Shown piece after piece: positions 1-7,688 of a stretch of DNA of 8,314 bases (positions within the stretch are counted from its first letter, which is position 1; each line of letters starts with the position of its first letter). The notes under the pieces are model-generated. The model was not told where the DNA came from, did not search any database, and saw nothing but the letters and a program-made list of their open reading frames with translations. This DNA comes from Prolixibacteraceae bacterium. Its GTDB lineage: Bacteria; Bacteroidota; Bacteroidia; Bacteroidales; Prolixibacteraceae. Both the position numbers and the translations under genes were made by a program. The DNA is taken from NCBI GenBank assembly GCA_017998095.1, contig JAGODU010000170.1, forward strand, positions 1 through 8,314, read 5' to 3'.

Positions 1-72
1 ACCACATTCGTACCAAATAGGTGGTTTCTCCTGTTATAATGGGAGAAACCACCTATTTGGTACGAATGTGGT
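1..72. repeat. Perfect 31-bp inverted repeat (long hairpin) at left edge
   Basis: Bases 1-31 are the exact reverse complement of bases 42-72, with a 10-nt loop at 32-41 (TGTTATAATG). All 31 pairs were checked one by one and there is no mismatch. Each arm also has inverted ends: ACCAC at 1-5 with GTGGT at 21-25, and ACCAC at 48-52 with GTGGT at 68-72. The element can therefore fold as one long stem or as smaller hairpins within each arm. No T-run follows on the plus strand (CGGTAGTTGATAAG comes next), so it is not a standard intrinsic terminator for rightward transcription. The window starts at its first base, so the repeat may be longer or belong to a larger element. It could be a MITE/REP-like palindrome, a 3'-end stabiliser or leftward terminator for a gene outside the window, or a protein-binding site. 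The structure is certain; its role is unknown. Confidence 0.9.
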
Positions 73-162
73 CGGTAGTTGATAAGAATTCATCAGAAAG
101 TAATCTAAACATAAATTGGCGTACACTTTTCAAGTTAGCGAATCATTTAATTCATTTCTTTT

Positions 163-170
163 TATCTTTG
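163..170 (+). promoter_or_regulatory. Candidate Bacteroidota -7 box for lysS
   Basis: TATCTTTG matches the Bacteroidota sigma-ABfr -7 consensus TAnnTTTG. It lies 28 nt upstream of the lysS ATG, giving a short AT-rich leader of roughly 20 nt with no Shine-Dalgarno. No good -33 TTTG is seen at the expected distance, so the call rests on the -7 match and the position. The rest of the region between the hairpin and lysS (73-162) shows no gene or clear structure. Confidence 0.5.
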
Positions 171-198
171 CACAAATTTTTTTAAAAACCTTTATATC

Positions 199-1929
199 AT
201 GAGCATTCGGGAATTAAGTGAACAGGAGATTATACGTCGTGAATCATTAAATAAGCTACGCGAAATGGGTATTGAACCATATCCTGCCAACGAATATAAA
301 ATCACAAATAACTGTAAGGAATTAAAAGAAGATTATAATCCTGAATTAAACAACTTTCAGGATATTTCTGTAGCAGGTCGTTTAATGAGCAGACGTATTA
401 TGGGAAAAGCTTCGTTTGCTGAAATTCAGGATGAATCGGGCCGTATTCAACTTTACCTTAATCGTGATGAAATTTGTCCTGATGAAGATAAGACATTGTA
501 CAATGATGTTTTCAAAAGACTACTTGATATTGGTGATATAGTTGGAGTTAAGGGTTTTGTTTTCAATACTCAGATGGGTGAAACTTCAATTCATGTTAAG
601 GAATTGACACTCTTAAGCAAGTCGATCAGGCCGCTACCTGTAGTTAAGGAAAAAGACGGACAAACCTTTGATGCATTTACTGATGCTGAAATGAGATACA
701 GGCAAAGATATGTTGACCTGATTGTCAATCCACAAGTGCGGGAGCATTTTAAAAACAGGACTAAGGTTATAAATACCATGAGGGAAATGTTTAACGAAAG
801 AGGGTATCTTGAAGTTGAAACACCTATTCTTCAGCCTATTCCCGGGGGTGCTGCTGCCCGTCCATTTATTACTCATCACAATGCACTTGACATTCCTCTA
901 TATTTAAGAATTGCCAATGAGCTATATCTTAAGAGATTAATAGTCGGAGGTTACGAAGGTGTATATGAATTCTCAAAAGACTTCAGAAATGAAGGAATGG
1001 ACAGGACTCATAATCCCGAATTCACAGTTATGGAGATTTATGTTGCATATAAAGACTATAACTGGATGATGGACTTTACCGAAGAAATGATTGAAAAAGT
1101 AGCTTTGAAATTACATGGCACTTCAAAAATCAAAGTAGGAGAAAATGAAATTGATTTCAAAAGGCCTTTCAAAAGGATTACAATGCTTGATTCTATAAAA
1201 GAACATACCGGTTTCGATATTAACGGAATGGATGAAAAGCAACTCAGGGAGGTTTGTAAAAACCTTGACATTGAAGTTGATGAAAGCATGGGTAAAGGCA
1301 AGATTATTGACGAGATATTTGGAGAAAAATGTGAAGGCCATTATATCCAGCCAACTTTTATAACTGACTATCCTAAGGAAATGTCGCCTCTTTGCAAGAA
1401 ACACAGGAATAATCCCGATCTTACTGAAAGGTTTGAACTAATGGTAAATGGCAAGGAGCTTTGTAACGCATACTCAGAGCTTAACGATCCTATTGATCAG
1501 CTTGAACGCTTTCAGGAACAGCTAAAACTTTCGGAAAAGGGAGACGATGAAGCAATGTTTATTGACCTTGATTTTGTAAGGGCTCTTGAATATGGAATGC
1601 CTCCTACATCAGGAATGGGAATAGGAATTGACAGATTGGTAATGTTCATGACAAATCAGCAATCGATTCAGGATGTATTGTTTTTTCCACAGATGAAACC
1701 TGAAAAAGTAGTTAAAGTTGACGGACCGGATAAATTTATTAAAGCAGGAATCCCCGAAGAATGGATTGAACCATTAAACAAGCTTGGATATAAAACTTTA
1801 GCAAAGTTAAAAGAGTTGGACAAACCCGGCAAGCTTCATCAGGAACTTTGCGGATATAATAAGAAAAACAAGCTTGATATTGCCAATCCTACGATAGAAC
1901 AGGTTTCATCATGGATTGAGAACTCATAA
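199..1929 (+). CDS. lysS: Lysyl-tRNA synthetase, class II
   Basis: A cytoplasmic enzyme that charges tRNA-Lys with lysine using ATP. The 576-residue protein is complete and collinear with class II LysRS. An N-terminal helix is followed by the OB-fold anticodon-binding domain (about residues 57-150, with VAGRLMSRR and [15 protein letters not shown]). The class II catalytic core includes RYRQRYVDL, the motif 2 loop FRNEG (262-266) with R263 and E265, the lysine-site segment [12 protein letters not shown], and motif 3 GMGIGIDRL (472-480) with R479. After the usual LysRS end (FFPQMKP, near 495-501) there is an extra tail of about 70 residues. Bacteroidota LysRS proteins of about 575 aa are known to carry such an extension, whereas the E. 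coli type ends near 505. The ATG at 199 fits the family N-terminus and sits just after a -7 box. It appears to be its own transcription unit, and the next gene is 134 nt downstream. Identification is close to certain. Confidence 0.98.
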   Translation: MSIRELSEQEIIRRESLNKLREMGIEPYPANEYKITNNCKELKEDYNPELNNFQDISVAGRLMSRRIMGKASFAEIQDESGRIQLYLNRDEICPDEDKTLYNDVFKRLLDIGDIVGVKGFVFNTQMGETSIHVKELTLLSKSIRPLPVVKEKDGQTFDAFTDAEMRYRQRYVDLIVNPQVREHFKNRTKVINTMREMFNERGYLEVETPILQPIPGGAAARPFITHHNALDIPLYLRIANELYLKRLIVGGYEGVYEFSKDFRNEGMDRTHNPEFTVMEIYVAYKDYNWMMDFTEEMIEKVALKLHGTSKIKVGENEIDFKRPFKRITMLDSIKEHTGFDINGMDEKQLREVCKNLDIEVDESMGKGKIIDEIFGEKCEGHYIQPTFITDYPKEMSPLCKKHRNNPDLTERFELMVNGKELCNAYSELNDPIDQLERFQEQLKLSEKGDDEAMFIDLDFVRALEYGMPPTSGMGIGIDRLVMFMTNQQSIQDVLFFPQMKPEKVVKVDGPDKFIKAGIPEEWIEPLNKLGYKTLAKLKELDKPGKLHQELCGYNKKNKLDIANPTIEQVSSWIENS

Positions 1930-1933
1930 GTAG

Positions 1934-1958
1934 TTTGTCAAATTTTTGATTTGATGAA
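1934..1958 (+). other. Weak hairpin after lysS, not a clear terminator
   Basis: TCAAAT (1938-1943) pairs with ATTTGA (1949-1954) around a 5-nt loop. The stem extends outward through two G-T wobbles and two A-T pairs. It begins a few bases after the lysS stop, where a terminator would be expected, but it is very AT-rich and an A-run rather than a T-run follows. It could mark the lysS 3' end or be chance in AT-rich DNA. Confidence 0.25.
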
Positions 1959-2009
1959 TAAAAAATTAAAATTTTAGCTTTAAATAAATGCTAAATGCAA
2001 TTATTGAAC

Positions 2010-2017
2010 TACTTTTG
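2010..2017 (+). promoter_or_regulatory. Candidate Bacteroidota -7 box for the RND exporter gene
   Basis: TACTTTTG matches TAnnTTTG and lies 46 nt before the chosen ATG at 2064. A matching -33 element is not evident. If real, it gives the exporter its own promoter rather than read-through from lysS. Confidence 0.4.
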
Positions 2018-2063
2018 AACACTTAAAATTACTTGGGCACAAAAATCTTTTTTGAATAGGCAA

Positions 2064-4415
2064 ATGCTTGTAAAAGTTTCAAATTTCATACTAAAGAAAA
2101 GAATTCTTCTTATTGTAATTCTTTCAATATTCACGACATTCATGGGTTACTATGCCCTGAAAGTTCAGCTTTCTTATGAGTACACTACTCTTTTATCAGA
2201 CAACAATAAGGAGAAGATAGAATACGATAAATTCAAACAGTTGTTTGGAGAAGACGGCAGTATTTATGTGATAGGAGTCAAGAATCCAAACATGTTTGAA
2301 TTGGAACAATTCAATGAATGGTATGATTTAGGGCTTGAAATAAGCAAGATAGACGGTGTAATGGGTATTATAAGCACCACAACAGGTGTCAATCTTTCAA
2401 AGAATCAGGAAAAACATCAGTTTGATATTACACCAATTGTAAGCAAAAGACCAACAACTCAAGCAGAAGTAGACAGCATCAAGAACTTGTTCATGGGGCT
2501 GAAGTTTTATAAGGGACTTCTCTATAATCCTGAAACACAAACAACATTAATGGCAATTACTCTGGATAAGACCCAGATGAATAACAAGAAAAGGATTGAT
2601 ATTTGTAATGCAGTAACAGCAGCTGCTGAAAAATTCAGGATAAAAAACAATCTGGAAGTACATTATTCAGGGATGCCTTATATTGCTACCATTACAATGT
2701 CAAAAGTAAAAAAGGAGCTTTTCCTGTTTGTGATTGGCAGCATTATTATTGCAGCATTTATTATGTATCTGTTTTTCAGATCATTCAAAATAGTTTTAAG
2801 TTCACTTTTAGTTGTTGGAGTTAGTATAATCTGGGTTATGGGAACCCTTGCTCTGTTTGGATTTGAAATAACAATCCTGAGTGGAGTGATTCCTTCCCTT
2901 GTGGTAATCATTGTTATTGAAAACTGTATATACATTCTTAATAAATATCATTGGGAGTATCTTAAGCATGGGGATAAGCATCAGGCCTTACTGAATTCAA
3001 TTCAAAGAATAGGGTTTGCATCATTAATGACAAACATGGCAACTGCACTTGGTTTTGGAGCTTTCATCATCATTCCGAATCAAATGTTAAGAGAGTTTGG
3101 AATAGTAACTTCAATAAACATAATGTTGCTATACGTACTTTCCATTATACTTTTACCAATAATATTCAGTTATCTGTCGCCCCCTTCTCCCAAGCATGTA
3201 AAGCATCTTGAAAACAATTTCTTCAAATCGATAATAGAAAAAATAATACATCTGATAACACATAAAAGGCCTGCTATTTATATCACATCTGTGGTGCTTA
3301 TAATCATAGGAGTTTTAGGTGTAAGCAAAATGAAAACATCAGGTCGTTCAACTGATGATTTTAAAGAAAAGGATCCAATAGCTATTGACTTAAAGTTTTT
3401 TGAAGAAAACTTTGGAGGGGTTATGCCATTTGAGATTTCAATAGATACGAAGAAGAAGAACGGGGTGCTTGCTCAGCCAACACTTGCAAGGATCAATCAA
3501 TTACAGCACAAGATCAATGAAAATCCTGAATTCTCCAAGCCACTGTCAATAGTAGAGCTGTTTAAATTTTCAAGGCAGGCATTTTATAATGGTGACTCAT
3601 CAAAATATACTTTGCCAAGTTCTATGGAGAGTAATTTCATATTAAGTTACTTACCAAAGGATGCGAGTGCTGATAAAAGCAATCTGTTAAATTCATATAT
3701 TGACAGCACGATGCAGATAACCAGGGTAAGTTATCAAATGAAAGATGTCAGTACAATTGAAATGAACAATCTTTTGGAAAAAATACGTCCTCAGGTGGAC
3801 AGCATATTTGATCCTGAGAAATACGATGTTACAATAACCGGTAATAGTGTTGTTTTTGCCAAAGGAACAAATTTCCTTATAAAACATTTGTTTGAAAGCG
3901 TGCTTATCGCAGTTGTACTTATATCATTGCTTATGGCATTGCTTTTTTCATCGTTCAAGATGATACTGGTTTCGATGATTCCAAATATCATTCCTTTGTT
4001 AATCACTGCAGCAATCATGGGATTCACCGGAGTTCCGTTAAAACCTTCAACATTGATAATTTTCAGTGTGGGGCTTGGAATTTCAATAGATAATGCAATA
4101 CAATATTTATCGCGATACCGGCATGAGTTAAAGCATACGAACGGGAATATCAGGCAATCAGCAATCAGTGCACTTCACGAAGCAGGATTCAGCATGATAT
4201 ATACAAGTATAGTATTGGTATTAGGATTCAGTGTATTTATCTTTTCAAGTTTCGGTGGCACACAGGCATTAGGAATACTCATCTCTGTAACTCTGTTTAT
4301 AGCGATGTTTTTCAATATTCTGGTTCTTCCTTCACTGTTGCTTACACTTGACAAAAGAATCGCAAGCAAGGCGTTTAATAAGCCGATAATAGAGATATAC
4401 GATGAGGAGGAGTAA
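2064..4415 (+). CDS. RND superfamily (MMPL/HAE3-like) inner-membrane exporter
   Basis: A predicted proton-driven exporter of hydrophobic or amphiphilic molecules; the cargo cannot be read from the sequence. The ATG at 2064 gives 783 residues. The frame also allows a TTG start at 2052 (four residues longer), but ATG is preferred and has AATAGG a few bases upstream. The layout is the duplicated RND plan: TM1 (about 13-34), periplasmic domain 1 (35-217), TM2-TM6 (219-371, the sterol-sensing-domain-like bundle), a basic cytoplasmic linker, TM7 (403-422), periplasmic domain 2 (423-608) and TM8-TM12 (610-762). The halves match internally: YSGMPY before TM2 corresponds to ITGNSV before TM8, and IENCIYILNKY in TM4 (E286) to IDNAIQYLSRYR in TM10 (D676). 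The size and lack of a long N-terminal cytoplasmic region fit HAE3/MMPL rather than the AcrB type of about 1050 aa. No membrane-fusion protein or outer-membrane factor is next to it, as is common for this family. The C-terminus ends in an acidic DEEE. Confidence 0.92.
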   Translation: MLVKVSNFILKKRILLIVILSIFTTFMGYYALKVQLSYEYTTLLSDNNKEKIEYDKFKQLFGEDGSIYVIGVKNPNMFELEQFNEWYDLGLEISKIDGVMGIISTTTGVNLSKNQEKHQFDITPIVSKRPTTQAEVDSIKNLFMGLKFYKGLLYNPETQTTLMAITLDKTQMNNKKRIDICNAVTAAAEKFRIKNNLEVHYSGMPYIATITMSKVKKELFLFVIGSIIIAAFIMYLFFRSFKIVLSSLLVVGVSIIWVMGTLALFGFEITILSGVIPSLVVIIVIENCIYILNKYHWEYLKHGDKHQALLNSIQRIGFASLMTNMATALGFGAFIIIPNQMLREFGIVTSINIMLLYVLSIILLPIIFSYLSPPSPKHVKHLENNFFKSIIEKIIHLITHKRPAIYITSVVLIIIGVLGVSKMKTSGRSTDDFKEKDPIAIDLKFFEENFGGVMPFEISIDTKKKNGVLAQPTLARINQLQHKINENPEFSKPLSIVELFKFSRQAFYNGDSSKYTLPSSMESNFILSYLPKDASADKSNLLNSYIDSTMQITRVSYQMKDVSTIEMNNLLEKIRPQVDSIFDPEKYDVTITGNSVVFAKGTNFLIKHLFESVLIAVVLISLLMALLFSSFKMILVSMIPNIIPLLITAAIMGFTGVPLKPSTLIIFSVGLGISIDNAIQYLSRYRHELKHTNGNIRQSAISALHEAGFSMIYTSIVLVLGFSVFIFSSFGGTQALGILISVTLFIAMFFNILVLPSLLLTLDKRIASKAFNKPIIEIYDEEE

Positions 4416-4427
4416 TAGTCTGTATTT

Positions 4428-5282
4428 TCAGTTTTTCTCAGCTACAATAATACAACTGCTACCCAATGGTATGCGTTTCCCTTTTTTGATATATTTTAAT
4501 TCCACAGAATTAAAAAAAGAAATAAGTCTGAAAATAAGGTTACTGCCAGCATTGTGTTCCCATTTTTTTGCATGTCGGGATTTAATTTTTCCCAAGGTTA
4601 GCAGGTATGGTATTGTTCTCACTAAAAATATTATCGGAATAAGATAAAAGAAAAAGTAAGACTTATAAATAATCTTAAATCCTGATTTTTCAAGTAGCCG
4701 GGAAATTGATTTTAAATTATACCTTCTGAAATGACCGGCTTCAACATCAGCTTTTGACCATAAAAAATTATAAGCCGGAACAGCTATCAAAACTTTGCCG
4801 TCTTTTTTAATATTTTTATATAATTCTTTAATAAAATCTTCATCATTTTCAATATGTTCCAATACATCAAAAAGACCTGCGTTAGTTAATGAATTTTCAG
4901 GAAGTTTCAACTCATCAAACGTTGAGTTTATAAGATTGGATAAACCATTTTCTCTGGCTTTAATAATACCAGATTCACCGGGTTCAACTATGCATGTTTT
5001 AAATCCATTATTAAAAAGTGCTTTTGAAACATAACCATTCCCTCCTCCAATATCAACAATAGACTTTTCATTAAAAAACCTGTCGGCAATAGCAACAATT
5101 ATATTATTCCTGTGATTAAACCAATAACTGTCTTCTTCTACTTCAGCACAAGATGAATTACCGGTTTCAGGATATGAGACATTATTTAAAGTTCTTTTGG
5201 AATACCAAATACCATCTTCAAAAATAAAATTATTTAAATTCTCAAATAATACACTAAACTCTTTATCTCCCAATCTATCCAT
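4428..5282 (-). CDS. Class I SAM-dependent methyltransferase, likely for a polysaccharide or lipid intermediate
   Basis: This 284-residue protein has a Rossmann methyltransferase core (Methyltransf_11/23 type). Motif I is IVDIGGGNG (75-83), with the glycine loop that binds S-adenosylmethionine. E100 in CIVEPG is the acidic residue expected to hold the ribose. FDVLEHIEND (138-147) is the motif-IV-like segment. VPAYNFLWSKAD (168-179) and GHFRRY (183-188) follow; this pattern is familiar from methyltransferases in cell-surface polysaccharide clusters. SYWFNHRN (52-59) before the core also fits that group. After the catalytic domain there is a strongly hydrophobic stretch (about 207-229), then a basic tail, suggesting membrane association and a lipid-linked or membrane-proximal substrate. 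That is inference. The ATG at 5282 follows a candidate -7 box. The gene converges on the exporter and diverges from the glycosyltransferase gene. The methyl acceptor is unknown; a quinone-type acceptor is an alternative but is less supported by context. Confidence 0.85.
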   Translation of the reverse strand: MDRLGDKEFSVLFENLNNFIFEDGIWYSKRTLNNVSYPETGNSSCAEVEEDSYWFNHRNNIIVAIADRFFNEKSIVDIGGGNGYVSKALFNNGFKTCIVEPGESGIIKARENGLSNLINSTFDELKLPENSLTNAGLFDVLEHIENDEDFIKELYKNIKKDGKVLIAVPAYNFLWSKADVEAGHFRRYNLKSISRLLEKSGFKIIYKSYFFFYLIPIIFLVRTIPYLLTLGKIKSRHAKKWEHNAGSNLIFRLISFFNSVELKYIKKGKRIPLGSSCIIVAEKN

Positions 5283-5321
5283 AAATCTTTAAAATAATAA
5301 TTACATAAAAAACTGAGTACT

Positions 5322-5329
5322 CAAATATA
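5322..5329 (-). promoter_or_regulatory. Candidate -7 box for the methyltransferase, with adjoining palindrome
   Basis: On the minus strand this reads TATATTTG, a match to TAnnTTTG, 39 nt upstream of the ATG at 5282. The 10-bp perfect palindrome TGAGTACTCA (5314-5323) overlaps its downstream end, near where transcription would start. It could be an operator, but a palindrome this short may be chance. No good -33 box is seen. Confidence 0.45.
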
Positions 5330-5396
5330 TTTAAAAAAGAAGACAATAAATGCAGATGACATTACTTAATAAATAATTAAACAATCACTTTTTTCC

Positions 5397-5404
5397 TACA
5401 TTTG
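5397..5404 (+). promoter_or_regulatory. Candidate -7 box for the glycosyltransferase operon
   Basis: TACATTTG matches TAnnTTTG and lies 67 nt upstream of the ATG at 5472, giving an AT-rich leader of about 60 nt. With the minus-strand box at 5322-5329 it makes the 189-bp gap (5283-5471) a divergent promoter region. No clear -33 element is visible. Confidence 0.45.
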
Positions 5405-5471
5405 TTTTTACTAATTAACCGTTCTATTTTTTAGCTAATTATTCTCTTGAACTAAGATAAATCTGGTATAG

Positions 5472-7646
5472 ATGAAGACATTTATAAAACTTTTTTTCAT
5501 TTCTGTTGTAAACTTAAAAGGTCTTTTTAGAAAAGTCTCTATAAAGAAGTTAAAAGTTTTAATCAGAGCTTTAAAAAATGAACCTGCTTCTCAAATAATC
5601 GAGAATTTCAAAAATTATCTTAACATCAATTCAAAGTCAGACACTGATAGTTTAAGAAAAATAAAAACAAGAGAAGAAATATTACTTGAAAAAAACCAAA
5701 GACTAACTGAATACTTTATCGCAAACAAACAAATATCATTTACTGAAACCAATCCTGAACTCTCAATAATCCTTGTTTTATACAATAAGGCTGAATTAAC
5801 TTTAGCATGTCTTGAATCATTAGTGAAAAGTGAATATCAGAAATTTGAGATAATAATTGTAGACAATAACTCAAGTGATAAAACAAAAGAATTACTTGAA
5901 ACCATTTCTGGTGCAAAAATAATCCTTAACGATAGTAATCTTCACTTTTTAAGAGCAAATAATCAAGCAATTGAGTTAGTAAAGGGTAAATATCTTCTTT
6001 TCCTGAATAACGATACTGAATTACCTGAAAAGACAATAACCCGGGTTATCAATACAATAAAATCAATACCTGAATGTGGTGCAGTAGGTGCCAAGATAAT
6101 TCTACCTGAAGGTGTTTTGCAAGAAGCAGGAAGTATAATTTGGAATGATGGTTCTTGTTTAGGATATGGAAGATTAGACAATCCAGAATTACCTCAATAC
6201 AATTTTGCACGCTCAACCGATTATTGTTCAGGAGCATTTCTTTTAACTAAAACTGAATTATTTAAAAAGCACGGGGGATTTGATACTATTTTTGAGCCGG
6301 CTTATTATGAAGAAACAGATTATTGTTTGTGGTTACAGAACGAAGGATATAAAGTAATATATGATCCAAAAGTTGAAATAAAACATTTTGAATTTGGGAG
6401 TGGTGTATCTGAAAAGGCAATAGAATTGCATAAAATTAATCAGGAGAAATTCTTCAATAAGCATTCTGAAATATTGAAAAAGCATTTTAATCCGGATTTA
6501 AAGAATATTCTTAAAGCCAGATTTTCTGAAAAAAATTCAAATAAAAAGAATATTCTGTATATAGATGACAGAGTTCCTCATATAGAGTTTGGTTCAGGCT
6601 TTCCCCGCTCTAATTATATTTTAAATTCAATTGTTGAATCAGGAAATAATGTGACAGTGTATCCCATCAATTTTCCAAATGAAGATAATTGGGATAATAC
6701 TTACAGAGATATAAATCCATTCATCGAAATAGCTATTGGATTTGGTATTAATCGTTTTGAGGAGTTTATTAATGAAAGGAAAAATTATTACGATATAATT
6801 TGGATAAGCAGACCCCACAATTTCACTTCAGTTGAAAAGTATTTGTCCCGCTTAAAGAAGGGTATCCGGATAATATATGATGCTGAAGCAATATTTTCGC
6901 AAAGAGAAATAAATAAGAAAACCATAAAAGGAGCAATTATATCTGAATATGAAAAGGAAGCCCTTATTAAAAAAGAAGTTGAATTAGCTCATAAGGCAGA
7001 CTTAGTAATTTCTGTTTCGAAGAGAGATGCTGAAATATTTGAAAACAAAGGAGTAAAGAATGTTGAAATTTTAGGACATTGTTTAAAAATTGAAACTAAA
7101 TCAACCCCGTTCAATGAAAGGAAAGGTTTGCTTTTTGTGGGTAATCTTGATTATAATGACTCTCCAAATGTTGATTCAATTATGTGGTTCATTAATGACA
7201 TCTGGCCTCAGGTAAAAATAGCTATACCAGATATTTCCATGGATATAATAGGATCTGCAGAATCAAGTTTAATTAAAAAAATTAAAACAAATGGAATTTT
7301 GATTCATGGGAAGATTGAAAATATAAATCCTTATTATCAGAAAAACAGACTTTTTATTGCTCCCACCAGGTTTGCAGCAGGTATTCCCTATAAAATACAT
7401 GAAAGTGCTGCAAATGGACTTCCCTCTGTAGTCACTAAAATTCTTTCAGACCAATTGGATTGGACAAATAATCAGGAAATTTGGTCGGTTAATATTAATG
7501 CCGATGAATTTGCAAAAAAGATTATTTCAGCTTATAATAATCAGGATGAATGGGAACAAGTTCAATCAAAGATGTTATTTAAAATTAGAAAAGAAATGTC
7601 AGAAGAAAAATATAAATTAAATATTAATAAAATATTAGAAAATTAA
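5472..7646 (+). CDS. Two-domain GT2-GT4 fusion glycosyltransferase
   Basis: A 724-residue protein predicted to add sugars to a growing polysaccharide or glycolipid at the cytoplasmic face of the membrane. Residues 1-95 are basic and partly amphipathic (MKTFIKLFFISVVNLKGLF), consistent with membrane binding. Residues 97 to about 320 form a GT-A domain of family GT2. It contains LSIILVLYNK, IIIVDNNSSDKT for nucleotide binding, NNDTE (179-183) in the DXD place with D181, a CSGAFLL acceptor segment, and EETDYCLW (280-287), the usual ED catalytic region. From about residue 359 (KNILYIDDR) a GT-B domain resembling GT4 begins, containing LVISVSKRD, LLFVGNLDY and the donor-site segment FAAGIPYKIHE with E644, then GLPSVV. 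The first Glu of the classic EX7E motif is not present; A636 is there. It starts the operon and is followed after 42 nt by another GT2 gene. Sugar specificities are not determinable here. The domain call is secure; bifunctionality is inferred. Confidence 0.9.
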   Translation: MKTFIKLFFISVVNLKGLFRKVSIKKLKVLIRALKNEPASQIIENFKNYLNINSKSDTDSLRKIKTREEILLEKNQRLTEYFIANKQISFTETNPELSIILVLYNKAELTLACLESLVKSEYQKFEIIIVDNNSSDKTKELLETISGAKIILNDSNLHFLRANNQAIELVKGKYLLFLNNDTELPEKTITRVINTIKSIPECGAVGAKIILPEGVLQEAGSIIWNDGSCLGYGRLDNPELPQYNFARSTDYCSGAFLLTKTELFKKHGGFDTIFEPAYYEETDYCLWLQNEGYKVIYDPKVEIKHFEFGSGVSEKAIELHKINQEKFFNKHSEILKKHFNPDLKNILKARFSEKNSNKKNILYIDDRVPHIEFGSGFPRSNYILNSIVESGNNVTVYPINFPNEDNWDNTYRDINPFIEIAIGFGINRFEEFINERKNYYDIIWISRPHNFTSVEKYLSRLKKGIRIIYDAEAIFSQREINKKTIKGAIISEYEKEALIKKEVELAHKADLVISVSKRDAEIFENKGVKNVEILGHCLKIETKSTPFNERKGLLFVGNLDYNDSPNVDSIMWFINDIWPQVKIAIPDISMDIIGSAESSLIKKIKTNGILIHGKIENINPYYQKNRLFIAPTRFAAGIPYKIHESAANGLPSVVTKILSDQLDWTNNQEIWSVNINADEFAKKIISAYNNQDEWEQVQSKMLFKIRKEMSEEKYKLNINKILEN

Positions 7647-7688
7647 TACTTTATTCAACTTAAGATTTTCATAAAGAACTTATACTAA

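Noticed and set aside
1..72. Reading the left-edge palindrome as a CRISPR repeat, integron attC site or intrinsic rightward terminator
   Set aside because: There is only one copy and no spacer periodicity, no recognisable attC core sites, and no T-run after the stem on the plus strand.
1973..1995. Short hairpin TTTAGC / GCTAAA between lysS and the exporter gene
   Set aside because: It is only six pairs with an 11-nt loop in very AT-rich DNA and no following T-run; this is expected by chance.
2052..2063. TTG start of the exporter frame at 2052
   Set aside because: It adds only MNRQ before an ATG at 2064. ATG is the commoner start, has AATAGG nearby, and the N-terminal TM segment is complete from there.
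2678..2935. Minus-strand open frames inside lysS, the exporter and the glycosyltransferase (for example 2678-2935, 3791-4027, 1123-1404, 5963-6181)
   Set aside because: They are antisense to well-identified genes, lack their own promoter or start signals, and their products show no domain pattern. They are shadow frames.
4402..4647. 81-codon plus-strand frame starting at GATGAGGAGGAG near the exporter 3' end
   Set aside because: It lies almost wholly antisense to the methyltransferase gene, whose protein has clear motifs. The GAGGAGGAG is the EEE coding end of the exporter, and the product looks like nothing recognisable.
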